DNA from: an uncultured Parasphingopyxis sp.
GTDB lineage: Bacteria; Pseudomonadota; Alphaproteobacteria; Sphingomonadales; Sphingomonadaceae
Length of the DNA: 18,282 nucleotides
Direction of reading: 5' to 3'
Assembly (NCBI GenBank): GCA_905479515.1
Contig: CAJQMX010000053.1
Span: 1-18,282 of the forward strand
Position numbers and translations under genes: made by a program. Below the pieces are notes generated by a model. The model worked only from the letters and a program-made list of their open reading frames with translations. It did no database searches and was not told the DNA's origin. Below are positions 1 to 7,663 of this stretch, one piece after another (position 1 is the stretch's first letter; each line of letters opens with the position of its first letter).

Positions 1-36
1 CGATGCCAGAAAATTGTCGGTCACGGTACGAAACAT
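1..36 (-). CDS. N-terminus of a leftward gene, possibly TIGR01244/DUF442-type sulfur transferase or phosphatase (partial)
   Basis: Reading leftward, an ATG at 36 opens a frame (MFRTVTDNFLAS) that runs off the window. An excellent Shine-Dalgarno, AAGGAGA, lies six bases upstream (+ strand 43-49), so this is a convincing translation start. The opening residues resemble, from memory, the N-terminus of TIGR01244-type proteins (DUF442; sulfur transferase or phosphatase-like), which often begin M-F/D-R-x-V-x-x-x-F-x-x-S. Twelve residues cannot prove the family, so the start is firmer than the function. The gene is divergent from the histidine kinase at 390. Confidence 0.4.
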   Translation of the reverse strand, partial: MFRTVTDNFLAS

Positions 37-71
37 TACGGGTCTCCTTCGCGCTGCTCATATGGCGAGAA

Positions 72-98
72 GGGGGTGTTGGGCAAGCGGGGAGGGGG
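72..98 (+). other. G-quadruplex-forming motif
   Basis: Four runs of three or more G occur at 72-76, 81-83, 89-92 and 94-98, separated by loops of 4, 5 and 1 bases. This satisfies the usual G3+N1-7 quadruplex pattern. It lies 36 bases upstream of the leftward start codon at 36 and about 290 bases upstream of the kinase. For the leftward gene the G-rich strand is the template. Whether it folds or matters is unknown. Confidence 0.4.
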
Positions 99-329
99 TG
101 TGGAGGCTTCCGGAGTGTGCAGCGGCCCAATCCCAATTTCCGCTTGCGACCCATTGCAGACAATGGGCCGTCGACTTCAGACAGCACCCGCATTTTACTG
201 ACTTTGGTCAACAACGGCCAAGTGATGACCTCGAAATGGTCAAATGTCAGGTGCAGTGGCCGTCGCGATATCTGGTAACGCCGGAGTAATTCGGATGGCA
301 GCCCGCACTGGTGGAACGGGACGTAAAGT

Positions 330-342
330 GCAATTTAATTGC
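330..342. promoter_or_regulatory. 13-bp palindrome, possible operator
   Basis: GCAATT, one central T, then AATTGC form a perfect inverted repeat with 6-base arms, ending 47 bases before the kinase ATG. It overlaps the weak -35-like TTGCTT at 339-344. That position suits a regulator binding site. No regulator can be named. Confidence 0.3.
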
Positions 343-389
343 TTCGTATCGATCAAAGTCATAATCGCTTATCTTTGGGGAGCTGAGGA

Positions 390-2309
390 ATGGCGCCAAC
401 AAGTCAATCGCCAGATGCTGACAAAGCCTTCCGGAATTCATTTCAATCCCAACTTGCGGCATGCTCAAAAGTAGTCGGAAAAGCGTTTTTTCCGGTGATG
501 GTCGAGGCAATTGCGCAGACGCTTTCCGCGCGCTGGGTGTTTTTGAGTACGCTTCATCCAGCCGATCGCGGTAGAGTATGTACCGTCGCCGTCTGGGACA
601 ACGGTCCGGCAGAGAATTTCGAATACGCGCTTGAACACACGCCATGCGCGAATATCGTCGGGCAAGGAGCATGCTGCTACCCTGACAATATCACCAGCCT
701 CTTTCCACAAGACCAGATGCTGACGGACATGGGCGCCACAAGCTATGTGGGAACACCGCTACGCGCTTCGTCTGGCGAAGTTCTGGGATTACTTGCCGTT
801 CTGGATGAGAATCCATTCGAGAACGCCGAATATGCTGCTGAAGTGGTTGAGGTGTTTTCCGGGCGTGCCGCTGCTGAACTGGAGCGATTGGCTACGGCCT
901 CACTCAATGAGCGGCTGGGGCGTATAGTTGAGGACTCCGTCAGTGAAGTGTATATTTTTGACGCAGACAGCTATCTTTTTAAACTGGTCAATCGCGGCGC
1001 CCGGGAAAATCTGGGCTATTCCATGGAGCAGCTTGGTCATTTGACACCGTGGGACATCAAGCCGCAATTCACAAAAGACCAGTTCATTCAATTTGTAACG
1101 CCATTGCGGAACGGAGATGTCGAGAACCAGCTATTTGAATCGGTGCACGAGCGCAGAGATGGTTCCACTTATGATGTCGCGGTGCAGCTGCAACTTTTCA
1201 CCGGTGTCGAAAATGTATTCTATGCGTCGATCCGTGACATCACTGATCAAAAACGCGCAGAAGCCGCACAAGCGCATCTCGCAGCAATAGTCGCACATTC
1301 AAGTGAAGCGATAGTATCGAAGGATCTCGACGGAAACATACAAAGCTGGAACAAAGGGGCCGAAAAAATCTTCGGTTATTCGGCTGAGGAGATTATCGGC
1401 AAATCAATCCGCCTGCTCATCCCGCCCGATCGCGAGAATGAGGAAGAAGAATTCCTCGCGCGGGTCAGGCGTTCCGAGCAAGTCAGCAATTTCGAAACCG
1501 TGCGAATTCGCCGCGACGGGCGGGAAGTGGATGTATCTGTCAACATCTCTCCAATCTTCGACGCGGCTGGGCAGATTGTTGGCGCTTCAAAAATTGCGCA
1601 CGACATCAGTGCTAGAAAACTCGCGGAAGCCCGTGAAAAGCTGCTGCTGGGTGAGGTCAATCACCGCGCAAAAAACATGCTGGCGCTGGTGCAGGTCATA
1701 GCGCGACAAAGTGCGGCAAATGATCCGGACACTTTCGCGCAGAGGTTTGAAGAGCGCATTCTTGCGCTCTCCGCAGCCCATGACATCCTCGTCAAAAGTT
1801 GCTGGAGAGATGTGCCTTTAGAAGAGCTTGTACAATCGCAGCTTGGGCATTTTCAGGACTTGTTCGGATCGCGCGTTTCATTTTCTGGCCCGCCTCTCAA
1901 TGTGAATGCGCGGGCCGCTCAAGCCCTTGGAATGGCATTGCATGAACTGGCTACAAATGCTGCGAAATATGGGGCGTTGTCGAACGATTGTGGAACGGTT
2001 GATATCATCTGGAAATTCAATGAGAGCGAGGCGTCAGGGCAGAGTTTCGCAATGGATTGGATAGAGCAAGGCGGACCAGAAATAGAGAAGCCCACCCAGA
2101 GCGGATTTGGTTCCACGGTGATCGACCGGATTCTCAAGACTAGTCTGGCAGGAGAGGTCGCTCAACATTGGTATCCAACCGGGCTTGTTTGTCAGATATC
2201 CTGTCCGGCGGATACGGTGCTTGATAGTGATGCTATGTCGGTAAAATGGCCTGGCACAGCTATCGCTATGAAGCAGGCGCAGGATCAGATCGCCCCCCGC
2301 ATCTTCTGA
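390..2309 (+). CDS. HWE-family sensor histidine kinase (GAF-PAS-PAS-HWE)
   Basis: This is a cytoplasmic sensor kinase of 639 residues. No membrane helix or signal peptide is visible. An N-terminal GAF domain (about 20-172) carries the typical run of a PC pair, FPQD, SYVGTPL and a GxxLGLLAVLD strand. Two PAS domains follow (about 178-287 and 296-415), each ending in the D-I-T/S linker. The dimerisation/phosphoacceptor region has GEVNHRAKNM with the phospho-acceptor H425. The N-box HELATNAAKYG is at 518-528, and D-W-I-E at 556-559 supplies the W-x-E that defines HWE kinases. The Gly-rich GFGSTVIDR follows. The PAS domains lack the LOV motif with its flavin-binding cysteine, so this is not an obvious blue-light sensor. 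The start has GGGGAG seven bases upstream. No response regulator lies next to it, so it is an orphan. HWE kinases often feed single-domain regulators or PhyR-type stress pathways. Confidence 0.9.
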   Translation: MAPTSQSPDADKAFRNSFQSQLAACSKVVGKAFFPVMVEAIAQTLSARWVFLSTLHPADRGRVCTVAVWDNGPAENFEYALEHTPCANIVGQGACCYPDNITSLFPQDQMLTDMGATSYVGTPLRASSGEVLGLLAVLDENPFENAEYAAEVVEVFSGRAAAELERLATASLNERLGRIVEDSVSEVYIFDADSYLFKLVNRGARENLGYSMEQLGHLTPWDIKPQFTKDQFIQFVTPLRNGDVENQLFESVHERRDGSTYDVAVQLQLFTGVENVFYASIRDITDQKRAEAAQAHLAAIVAHSSEAIVSKDLDGNIQSWNKGAEKIFGYSAEEIIGKSIRLLIPPDRENEEEEFLARVRRSEQVSNFETVRIRRDGREVDVSVNISPIFDAAGQIVGASKIAHDISARKLAEAREKLLLGEVNHRAKNMLALVQVIARQSAANDPDTFAQRFEERILALSAAHDILVKSCWRDVPLEELVQSQLGHFQDLFGSRVSFSGPPLNVNARAAQALGMALHELATNAAKYGALSNDCGTVDIIWKFNESEASGQSFAMDWIEQGGPEIEKPTQSGFGSTVIDRILKTSLAGEVAQHWYPTGLVCQISCPADTVLDSDAMSVKWPGTAIAMKQAQDQIAPRIF

Positions 2310-2593
2310 CGGAACCCCTGTCCTATTTGGAAATTTTCTGTTCCACCCTGTCGGATGCCGCACGCGCCTTCTCCATCTGGGCCTCCCGGATCGTCATTTC
2401 CAAAGGTCACACTCGGTTGGCCTATCCGGCGCAGCTCGGCCTCTCTATCGCGTGCTTTTCCGGCGTTCCTGCCCGAAGGTTACAGCCAGGAAAAAGGCCG
2501 TTCCGTGTCAAGCTGTGCAGGCCAGCGCCTTGACATGGCTCGTCACCCGGGCGACGTCGATCCTTTAACACACTGTAAAATTGGGGGTTTAAC

Positions 2594-3043
2594 ATGATAC
2601 GGAATCTTACATGCATATTGGCGGCTACAACCATGCTGGCAGGCTGCTCTGGCGGCGGGGGCGAGCCGCTGCAGGCTGGGCAGTGGGACATGAGTTTCGA
2701 GGTGACCGAAGTGACCTCCTCGACGGAAGACGGCATTGAAGACGAACTCAATCGGTCGCTGTCCAGAAACACAATGTGCTTCAGCGAGGAAGATGCCGCG
2801 GCACCCACAGCGGCGATGATCCTGGGCGATGACCTGATGGAAGAATGCAATGTCACCAGCTCAACCATTGCCGATGGCTCGATCGAGATCGCGGCTGTGT
2901 GCGGCGACAGCGGCACCTTCAACGTCAGCGGCACTTATGGCGGCGCTTTGATCAGCGCCGATGTTGATGCTGACATCTCAAGTCGCGATGACAGGTTCGT
3001 TTTCGATGCAACGATTACCCGGAATCGCACTGGCGATTGCTGA
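2594..3043 (+). CDS. DUF3617-type lipoprotein
   Basis: A small exported lipoprotein of 149 residues. A short hydrophobic signal ends in the lipobox L-A-G-C with C18 as the lipidated residue, followed by a Ser/Gly-rich linker. The mature part follows the DUF3617 pattern: L-x-A-G-Q-W at the start, paired strands, a conserved C-F-S-E-E-D, a later E-C, then D-G-S-I-E-I-A-A-V-C and a closing glycine-rich beta stretch ending in a cysteine. Paired cysteines suggest disulfides in the periplasm. GGGGG lies six bases upstream of the ATG. The molecular function of DUF3617 is not established. It stands alone, convergent with recQ. Confidence 0.8.
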   Translation: MIRNLTCILAATTMLAGCSGGGGEPLQAGQWDMSFEVTEVTSSTEDGIEDELNRSLSRNTMCFSEEDAAAPTAAMILGDDLMEECNVTSSTIADGSIEIAAVCGDSGTFNVSGTYGGALISADVDADISSRDDRFVFDATITRNRTGDC

Positions 3044-3058
3044 GCATCACCGTCGCGT

Positions 3059-3093
3059 TTTGCCCGGCTGCCTCTGAGATGTGGCCGGGCAAA
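3059..3093. terminator. Hairpin between convergent genes, probable bidirectional terminator
   Basis: TTTGCCCGGC at 3059-3068 pairs perfectly with GCCGGGCAAA at 3084-3093 around a 15-base loop. It starts 16 bases after the DUF3617 stop and lies 51 bases beyond the recQ stop. Neither side carries a long T tract outside the stem, so its strength is uncertain. Confidence 0.55.
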
Positions 3094-3144
3094 TCGGTGC
3101 CAGCTTTGATGCGCATCACGCGAAGATGAGCAGGCCGTTGGTCG

Positions 3145-4920
3145 CTAGCCATGTGCGGCGATTACGGCGAGGAAATCCTCTCCATAGGTAGTGAGCTTGC
3201 GTTCGCCGACGCCGGATATTTGCGAGAGGGCCGAGAGGCTGGCCGGTTTTGCGGTCGCCATCTCGCGCAGGGTTGCGTCGTGGAACACGACATAGGGCGG
3301 CACGGCATTTTCCGCGGCAATCATCCGGCGCTTTTCGCGCAGGGCATCGAACAGTGGATCGCCGAACGGATTGGCCGCCTGATTGGCGCTGCGACCGGTC
3401 CGGCTTTTGCGCGCACGCTTGGGCGGCAGGATCAGCGCGACTTCCTCCTCGCCCTTCAGGATGGCGCGGGCGCCGGGGCCAAGGGCCAGCCCGCCATGCT
3501 CGGTCTGGATTAGCGCATCGCGGGTCTGGAGCGCGCGGGCGACGGGTTTGACCAGTGCCTCCTCCTCGTCCGTGACAATGCCAAAGACGGAGAGCTGATC
3601 ATGGCCAAGGCTCGAGACGCGATCATTTGTCCGGCCTGACAGCACTTCGCCGACATGGCCCATGCCGAAGCGCTGACCTGTCCGATATACGGCGGAGAGG
3701 AATTTGCGGGCGGTTTCGGTGGCATCCACAGTCTTGGGCGGGGTCAGGCAATTGTCGCAATTGCCGCACTGGGCGGGCGGATTCTCACCGAAATGCTTGA
3801 GCAGGATGGCCCGGCGGCAGGTTGCCGTCTCGACCAGCGCGCCCAGCGCGTTGAGCCGGGTGCGTTCGCCCGCGCGGCGATGCTCTTCAATCTCGGTCTC
3901 CACCCGCCTGCGCGCGCGCGAAAAATCCTCCGCGCCCCAGAAGAGATGCGCCTCGGCCGGATCGCCGTCACGGCCCGCGCGGCCGGTTTCCTGATAATAG
4001 GCCTCGATCGATTTGGGGATGCCGGCATGGGCGACGAAGCGCACGTCCGGCTTGTCGATACCCATGCCAAAGGCGATGGTCGCGCACATCACCATGTCTT
4101 CGGAGGCAACAAAAGCGGATTGATTGGCGGCGCGCTCTTCTGGCGGGAGCCCGGCATGATAGACGCCCGCGTTGCGGCCCGTCGCCGATATCTGGCTCGC
4201 CAGCTTCTCGGTCGCGGCCCGGCTGGTCGCATAGATAATCCCCGCGCCCGGCTGTTCGGCGAGCAGCGCCTTCACCTGCTGGCCGATTCCGGCACGCGGG
4301 CGGATGACATAGCGGATATTGGGCCGGTCAAACCCGGCAACGATCGCGCCGCTTTCAGGAATGCCGAGCTGTTCGAGGATGTCGGCGCGGGTGTGCCGGT
4401 CCGCCGTCGCCGTCAGCGCGAGGCGGGGAACATCGGGGAACTGGTCGAGCAGCGGACGGAGCAGGCGATAGTCGGGCCGGAAATCATGGCCCCATTCGGA
4501 AACGCAATGCGCCTCGTCAATCGCGATGAGCGAGAGCGGCGTCTGGCGGAGCATGGCCTGAAAGTCCGATCCGCTGGCGCGTTCGGGCGCAACGTAAAGC
4601 AGGTCCAGCGTGCCCGCGCGAAACCGCGCTATCGTTTCGGCCCAGTCGCTATCGGCGGAAGTCAGTGTCGCGGCTTCGATGCCGACGGCTCTGGCGGCGC
4701 GCACCTGATCATGCATCAGCGCAATCAGCGGCGAAACGACAAGCCCGGTGCCGGGCCGGGCAAGCGCGGGTATCTGATAGCAGAGAGATTTGCCCGCGCC
4801 GGTCGGCATCACGGCCAGGCTATGCTGATCGGCCATGACGCGGTCGATCACCGCGCGCTGCGAACCGCGGAAACCGGCAAAGCCGAAAACGCTGCGAAGA
4901 ATCTCGTCGGGATTACCCAT
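3145..4920 (-). CDS. recQ: ATP-dependent DNA helicase RecQ
   Basis: A 3'-5' DNA helicase of 591 residues for recombination and fork repair. Motif I is MPTGAGKS with K44, motif Ia VVSPLIALMHDQ, motif II DEAH at 135-138, and motif III LALTATAD. Motif V is FGMGIDKPDVRF and motif VI is YYQETGRAGRDG. The RecQ zinc site has C368, C385, C388 and C391. A winged-helix RQC region and a C-terminal HRDC domain (about 515-591) complete the usual bacterial architecture. The frame stays open about 315 bases further upstream, but that part is Arg/Pro/Ser-rich and overlaps the transporter gene. MGNPDEILRSVFGF matches a normal RecQ start, so the ATG at 4920 was chosen. There is no good Shine-Dalgarno: only GGGUG precedes the start, inside a possible hairpin. 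The transporter stop lies 55 bases upstream, so co-transcription is likely. Confidence 0.95.
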   Translation of the reverse strand: MGNPDEILRSVFGFAGFRGSQRAVIDRVMADQHSLAVMPTGAGKSLCYQIPALARPGTGLVVSPLIALMHDQVRAARAVGIEAATLTSADSDWAETIARFRAGTLDLLYVAPERASGSDFQAMLRQTPLSLIAIDEAHCVSEWGHDFRPDYRLLRPLLDQFPDVPRLALTATADRHTRADILEQLGIPESGAIVAGFDRPNIRYVIRPRAGIGQQVKALLAEQPGAGIIYATSRAATEKLASQISATGRNAGVYHAGLPPEERAANQSAFVASEDMVMCATIAFGMGIDKPDVRFVAHAGIPKSIEAYYQETGRAGRDGDPAEAHLFWGAEDFSRARRRVETEIEEHRRAGERTRLNALGALVETATCRRAILLKHFGENPPAQCGNCDNCLTPPKTVDATETARKFLSAVYRTGQRFGMGHVGEVLSGRTNDRVSSLGHDQLSVFGIVTDEEEALVKPVARALQTRDALIQTEHGGLALGPGARAILKGEEEVALILPPKRARKSRTGRSANQAANPFGDPLFDALREKRRMIAAENAVPPYVVFHDATLREMATAKPASLSALSQISGVGERKLTTYGEDFLAVIAAHG

Positions 4921-4972
4921 GGCACCCGCATATCGGGTGCGCGGACCCGGCGGCACCCCTATTCGCACGCAT
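4913..4972 (-). CDS. Candidate 19-codon leader ORF upstream of recQ
   Basis: Three bases after the transporter stop (TAA at 4978-4976) an ATG at 4972 opens a 19-codon frame. Its TAA (4915-4913) overlaps the recQ start region by eight bases (ATGGGTAA). The ORF has no Shine-Dalgarno of its own, so it would depend on ribosomes finishing the transporter. Such an arrangement could carry ribosomes to the poorly equipped recQ start. The peptide resembles nothing I know, and a chance ORF is quite possible. Confidence 0.25.
   Translation of the reverse strand: MRANRGAAGSAHPICGCHG
4922..4958 (-). promoter_or_regulatory. Mutually exclusive hairpins at the recQ translation start
   Basis: In the leftward transcript three segments occur in order: GGGUGC (+ strand 4958-4953), GCACCC (4940-4935) and GGGUGC (4927-4922). 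The middle one can pair with either neighbour. The second pairing extends to a 7-bp stem (arms 4934-4940 and 4922-4928) with a 5-base loop, and ends one base before the recQ AUG, covering the only SD-like bases. The first pairing would leave that region open. This is attenuator-like geometry read from sequence; its function is inferred. Confidence 0.35.
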
Positions 4973-4975
4973 ATG

Positions 4976-6787
4976 TTAGCGGGCGGTGTCGATTGCCCGC
5001 TCTTCGCGTTGGCGGGCCCACATTTCAGCATAGAGGCCCTGCTTGGCGATAAGCGCTGCATGGCTCCCGCGTTCGGCGATCTGGCCCTGTTCGAGAACGA
5101 CGATCTCGTCACTATCGACGATGGTGGAGAGCCGGTGCGCAATGATGATCGTCGTGCGGCCCTGTTCGGCGCGTTCGAGCGTCGCCTGGATTTCGGCTTC
5201 GGTGCGGCTGTCGAGCGCGCTGGTTGCCTCATCAAGGATCAGGATGGGCGGATCTTTGAGGAGCGCCCGGGCCACGGCTACGCGCTGTTTCTCGCCGCCG
5301 GAGAGTTTGAGCCCGCGTTCACCGACGCGGGTCTGATAGCCATGCTCAAGGCTCATGATGAAATCATGGATCGCCGCGCCCTTTGCCGCTGTCTCTATCT
5401 CGTCTTGACTGGCGCCGTCCCGGCCATAGGCGATGTTGTAGCCAATCGTATCGTTGAACAGCACCGTATCCTGCGGAACGATGCCGATCGCTGCGCGCAG
5501 GCTGTCTTGCCGGACTTTGGCGATATCCTGTCCATCGATCAGGATGCGCCCGGACGTGACATCGTAAAAGCGGAACAGCAGGCGCGCGATTGTCGATTTG
5601 CCCGCGCCGGACGGCCCGACAATTGCAAGCTTGGTTCCGGCGGGCACGTCAAGGTTCAGGCCGCGCAGGATCTGCCGGTCGGCATCATAGCCGAAATCGA
5701 CATGCTCGAACCGCACTGCGCCATGCGGCACGGCAAGCTCAGGCGCGTCCTCGGCGTCGACAATCTCGGCCGGCGTATCGATCAGGTCGAACATCGCCTC
5801 CATGTCGATCATGCCCTGCTGGATCGTGCGATAGACGGTGCCGAGGAAATCGAGCGGACGGAAAAGCTGCATGAGCAGCGCGTTGACGAGCACGACGTCC
5901 CCGACCGTGAACAGGCCCTCGCTCCAGCCCCAGACGGTATAGCCCATCGCGCCGGCCATCATTGCATTGGTCAGCAGTGCCTGGCCGACATTGAGGAAAG
6001 CCAGGCTGTTTTCGCTTTTGACCGCCGCCTGTGCCCAGCTCGATACCGAGCGGCTGAAGCGCTGGGCCTCGCGGGCCTCTGCATTGAAATATTTGACTGT
6101 CTCGAAATTCAGCAGCGAGTCGACCGCATGGCTGTAGGCGGTCGTATCGAGATCAACCATGTCGCGGCGCAGCTGCGTCCGCCAGATGGTCACGAGCCGG
6201 GTGAAGGTGATGTAAAGCGCAACCACGCCGATGGTGACGGCGACGAGTCCCGGCCCGAACTTGACGTAAAAGATGATGCAGACGGCAAGCAGCTCGATCG
6301 CGGTTGGCGCGATATTGAAGAGCAGGAAATAGAGCATGGTGTCGATGCTCTTGGTTCCGCGCTCGATAATCTTGGTGACGCCGCCGGTCTTGCGCTCGAG
6401 ATGGAAGCGCAGCGACAGGGCGTGAAGATGCGCAAAGACATTTTCGGTGAGCCGCCGCGCCGCGGTCTGGCCGACTTTCTCGAAAACCACATTGCGAAGA
6501 TTGTCGAACAGCACCCCGCCAAAGCGTGCTCCCGCATAAGCGACGACCAGCGCAATCGCGAGCATGATCGCCGGATCATTCTCGCCGTCCATGCTGTCGA
6601 TCACTGCCTTATAGGCGAACGGCATGATAAGAATGATCGCCTTGGCGCACAGAACCAGCGCGAAAGCACCGATGACGCGCGCTTTGAGACCCGGGTCGCC
6701 CTTGGGCCACAAATAGGGAAGGAAGCGGCGCAGCAGGGCAAGGCCCGGTTGCTTCAGCTTGGCGTTGGTGGGGGTATCGGGCGGCAT
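4976..6787 (-). CDS. atm1: Atm1-type (ABCB7/HMT1-like) ABC exporter, fused permease and ATPase
   Basis: A half-transporter of 603 residues with an N-terminal six-helix ABC type-1 membrane domain (about 35-340) and a C-terminal ATPase. Walker A is GPSGAGKST with K397. The signature LSGGEKQR is near 495-502, Walker B LILDEATSALD follows, and the H-loop is IIAHRLST. From memory, long stretches match the structurally characterised Novosphingobium aromaticivorans Atm1, including the opening MPP, RFLPYLWP, the membrane-domain run IERGTKSIDTMLYFLLFNIA, FNDTIGYNIAYGRDGAS and the LYAEMWARQ end. Members of this family export glutathione derivatives and help in heavy-metal tolerance and iron-sulfur homeostasis, working as homodimers in the inner membrane. 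The ATG at 6787 gives the family's normal length. A weak AGG lies about seven bases upstream. recQ follows 55 bases downstream. Confidence 0.92.
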   Translation of the reverse strand: MPPDTPTNAKLKQPGLALLRRFLPYLWPKGDPGLKARVIGAFALVLCAKAIILIMPFAYKAVIDSMDGENDPAIMLAIALVVAYAGARFGGVLFDNLRNVVFEKVGQTAARRLTENVFAHLHALSLRFHLERKTGGVTKIIERGTKSIDTMLYFLLFNIAPTAIELLAVCIIFYVKFGPGLVAVTIGVVALYITFTRLVTIWRTQLRRDMVDLDTTAYSHAVDSLLNFETVKYFNAEAREAQRFSRSVSSWAQAAVKSENSLAFLNVGQALLTNAMMAGAMGYTVWGWSEGLFTVGDVVLVNALLMQLFRPLDFLGTVYRTIQQGMIDMEAMFDLIDTPAEIVDAEDAPELAVPHGAVRFEHVDFGYDADRQILRGLNLDVPAGTKLAIVGPSGAGKSTIARLLFRFYDVTSGRILIDGQDIAKVRQDSLRAAIGIVPQDTVLFNDTIGYNIAYGRDGASQDEIETAAKGAAIHDFIMSLEHGYQTRVGERGLKLSGGEKQRVAVARALLKDPPILILDEATSALDSRTEAEIQATLERAEQGRTTIIIAHRLSTIVDSDEIVVLEQGQIAERGSHAALIAKQGLYAEMWARQREERAIDTAR

Positions 6788-6896
6788 GCCTTGCCTAAAT
6801 AGGGTATTTTGCCAAAACTCCTAGCCTGTGATCTCCTGCACAGGGGGAACAAGCGGCCCGGTCTATGAATTGGTCTATTGAAAGGGAGCAAAGATC

Positions 6897-7124
6897 ATGG
6901 GTCCGGGTTTATTCGTTTTGGCAATATTGGGATGCGGCGATGGGGCGACCATGTGCCACCAGGTGGCGCGCGAAGACACCGTCTATCGCAGCGAAGCCGC
7001 GTGTCTCGCCGGTAGCGATGAGGCTCTCATCCGCGAAAGCAACCGCCCCTATCCACTGCTCATGGCCGAATGCCAGCCCTACTCCGCACAATCAGCGTCT
7101 TTTTGGGGTCGCCGCGAAGGCTAG
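6897..7124 (+). CDS. Small cysteine-containing hypothetical protein
   Basis: A 75-residue protein with a clear ribosome site (AAAGGGAG, eight bases upstream). A short hydrophobic stretch (LFVLAILGC) opens the protein without a positively charged n-region, so a classical signal peptide or lipobox is doubtful. Four cysteines (C13, C20, C36, C59) are spread along it, as for two disulfides or a metal site. I recall similar unnamed small proteins starting MGPGL in sphingomonads, but no function is known. It is divergent from the ABC exporter (110-base gap containing a CCTGTG/CACAGG inverted repeat at 6825-6844) and convergent with the next gene. Confidence 0.65.
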   Translation: MGPGLFVLAILGCGDGATMCHQVAREDTVYRSEAACLAGSDEALIRESNRPYPLLMAECQPYSAQSASFWGRREG

Positions 7125-7139
7125 TCGGTATTTGCCGGT

Positions 7140-7469
7140 TTATGGCAGGTCGAGAATGATGAGATTGCAACGTTCCTGCGTTCGTTCATCGTCGCAATCC
7201 CGGCGGATAACCGCTGCCGGAGCGACCGTGAGCCCGGAAGTCTGATCGAAAGATGTCCCGATATTTTCCAGCTCGGCTGCACGCAGTGATGCCGGGTTGA
7301 CGATTGTTGCGCTCACCCGGGCAATCGCGGAAACGCCGCGCACCGAATCATCTTCGGGCGCGGCGCTCGCCATCCCACTCGCGATCAACAGGATCAGGCC
7401 AGCCGTGCACACAGCCAGCCGGTGAGGGCTTTTGCGACTATTTGGAAAGAGACGAGGGGGTTTGTGCAT
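7140..7469 (-). CDS. Small secreted hypothetical protein
   Basis: A 109-residue protein. A basic n-region (R6, R12, K13, R17) precedes a hydrophobic core, LAVCTAGLILLIASG, and a likely signal peptidase site after ASA near residue 36. This leaves about 73 mature residues. The mature part holds a valine/alanine-rich beta stretch (RGVSAIARVSATIV) and a C-terminal pair of cysteines in RRDCDDERTQERC, probably disulfide-bonded in the periplasm. The start has only a weak purine run (GGCTGGGC). Its stop lies 15 bases from the stop of the preceding convergent gene. No family was recognised. Confidence 0.6.
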   Translation of the reverse strand: MHKPPRLFPNSRKSPHRLAVCTAGLILLIASGMASAAPEDDSVRGVSAIARVSATIVNPASLRAAELENIGTSFDQTSGLTVAPAAVIRRDCDDERTQERCNLIILDLP

Positions 7470-7554
7470 GCCCAGCCGACGCCTGAGAGCGCGAAAGGTT
7501 GCGCGCCAGCTTTTGCCAAGCGATCCCGATTAGCGGGGTAACATTCCGGAAAAG

Positions 7555-7566
7555 GCGCATTTGCGC
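7555..7566. promoter_or_regulatory. Short inverted repeat in divergent promoter region
   Basis: GCGCA, two T, then TGCGC form a 5-bp-arm inverted repeat between the divergent starts at 7469 and 7664. It could be a regulator site, but short GC palindromes also arise by chance. Confidence 0.2.
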
Positions 7567-7583
7567 GCGTGTCGGCCTCACAA

Positions 7584-7608
7584 TGTAACCCCCGGTTTAA
7601 CCGTTACA
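7584..7608. promoter_or_regulatory. Nested inverted repeat, candidate operator
   Basis: TGTAAC at 7584-7589 pairs with GTTACA at 7603-7608. Between them, GGTT (7594-7597) and AACC (7599-7602) form a second inverted repeat around one T. The two-level symmetry lies 55-80 bases upstream of the ATG at 7664, in a divergent intergenic region where an operator would be expected. The regulator is unknown. The gene at 7664 could itself be the binder. Confidence 0.35.
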
Positions 7609-7663
7609 TAAGGTTTGGCGGCTATTGAGACCGCAGCCGGGGGCGCGATTGCGCGAGGCTGAA

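Larger units (their letters stand above)
37..389. other. Divergent intergenic region upstream of the histidine kinase
   Basis: This stretch separates the leftward start at 36 from the kinase start at 390. Frames cross it, but none has a ribosome binding site or a recognisable product. It holds a G-rich run with G-quadruplex form (72-98) and a palindrome (330-342). The last 70 bases before the kinase are AT-rich, as a promoter would be. A weak sigma-70-like pair, TTGCTT at 339-344 and CATAAT at 360-365, has a spacer of only 15 bases. I saw no GGAAC-N16/17-CGTT (EcfG-type) promoter. Confidence 0.5.

Noticed and set aside
302..345. EcfG-type stress promoter before the HWE kinase
   Set aside because: GGAAC is present near 313, but no CGTT follows at 16-17 bases.
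2246..2597. Rightward frames in the gap after the histidine kinase
   Set aside because: No ribosome binding site and no recognisable product; one overlaps the kinase end. The 284-base gap shows only a TTTAACA direct repeat (2564 and 2588) and a lone TTGACA at 2530 with no matching -10.
4921..5235. An N-terminal extension of RecQ giving a protein of about 696 residues
   Set aside because: The extra part is Arg/Pro/Ser-rich, overlaps the end of the exporter gene in another frame, and RecQ proteins begin close to the MGNPDEIL start.
3655..6802. Very long rightward open frames (465 and 655 codons) opposite recQ and the ABC exporter
   Set aside because: They lie antisense to two complete, motif-rich genes. 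Their translations lack domains, and such shadow frames are common in GC-rich DNA.
7625..7663. TTG start extending the membrane-tethered protein by 13 residues
   Set aside because: The ATG at 7664 has GAGG at six bases, and the extension is not part of the domain.
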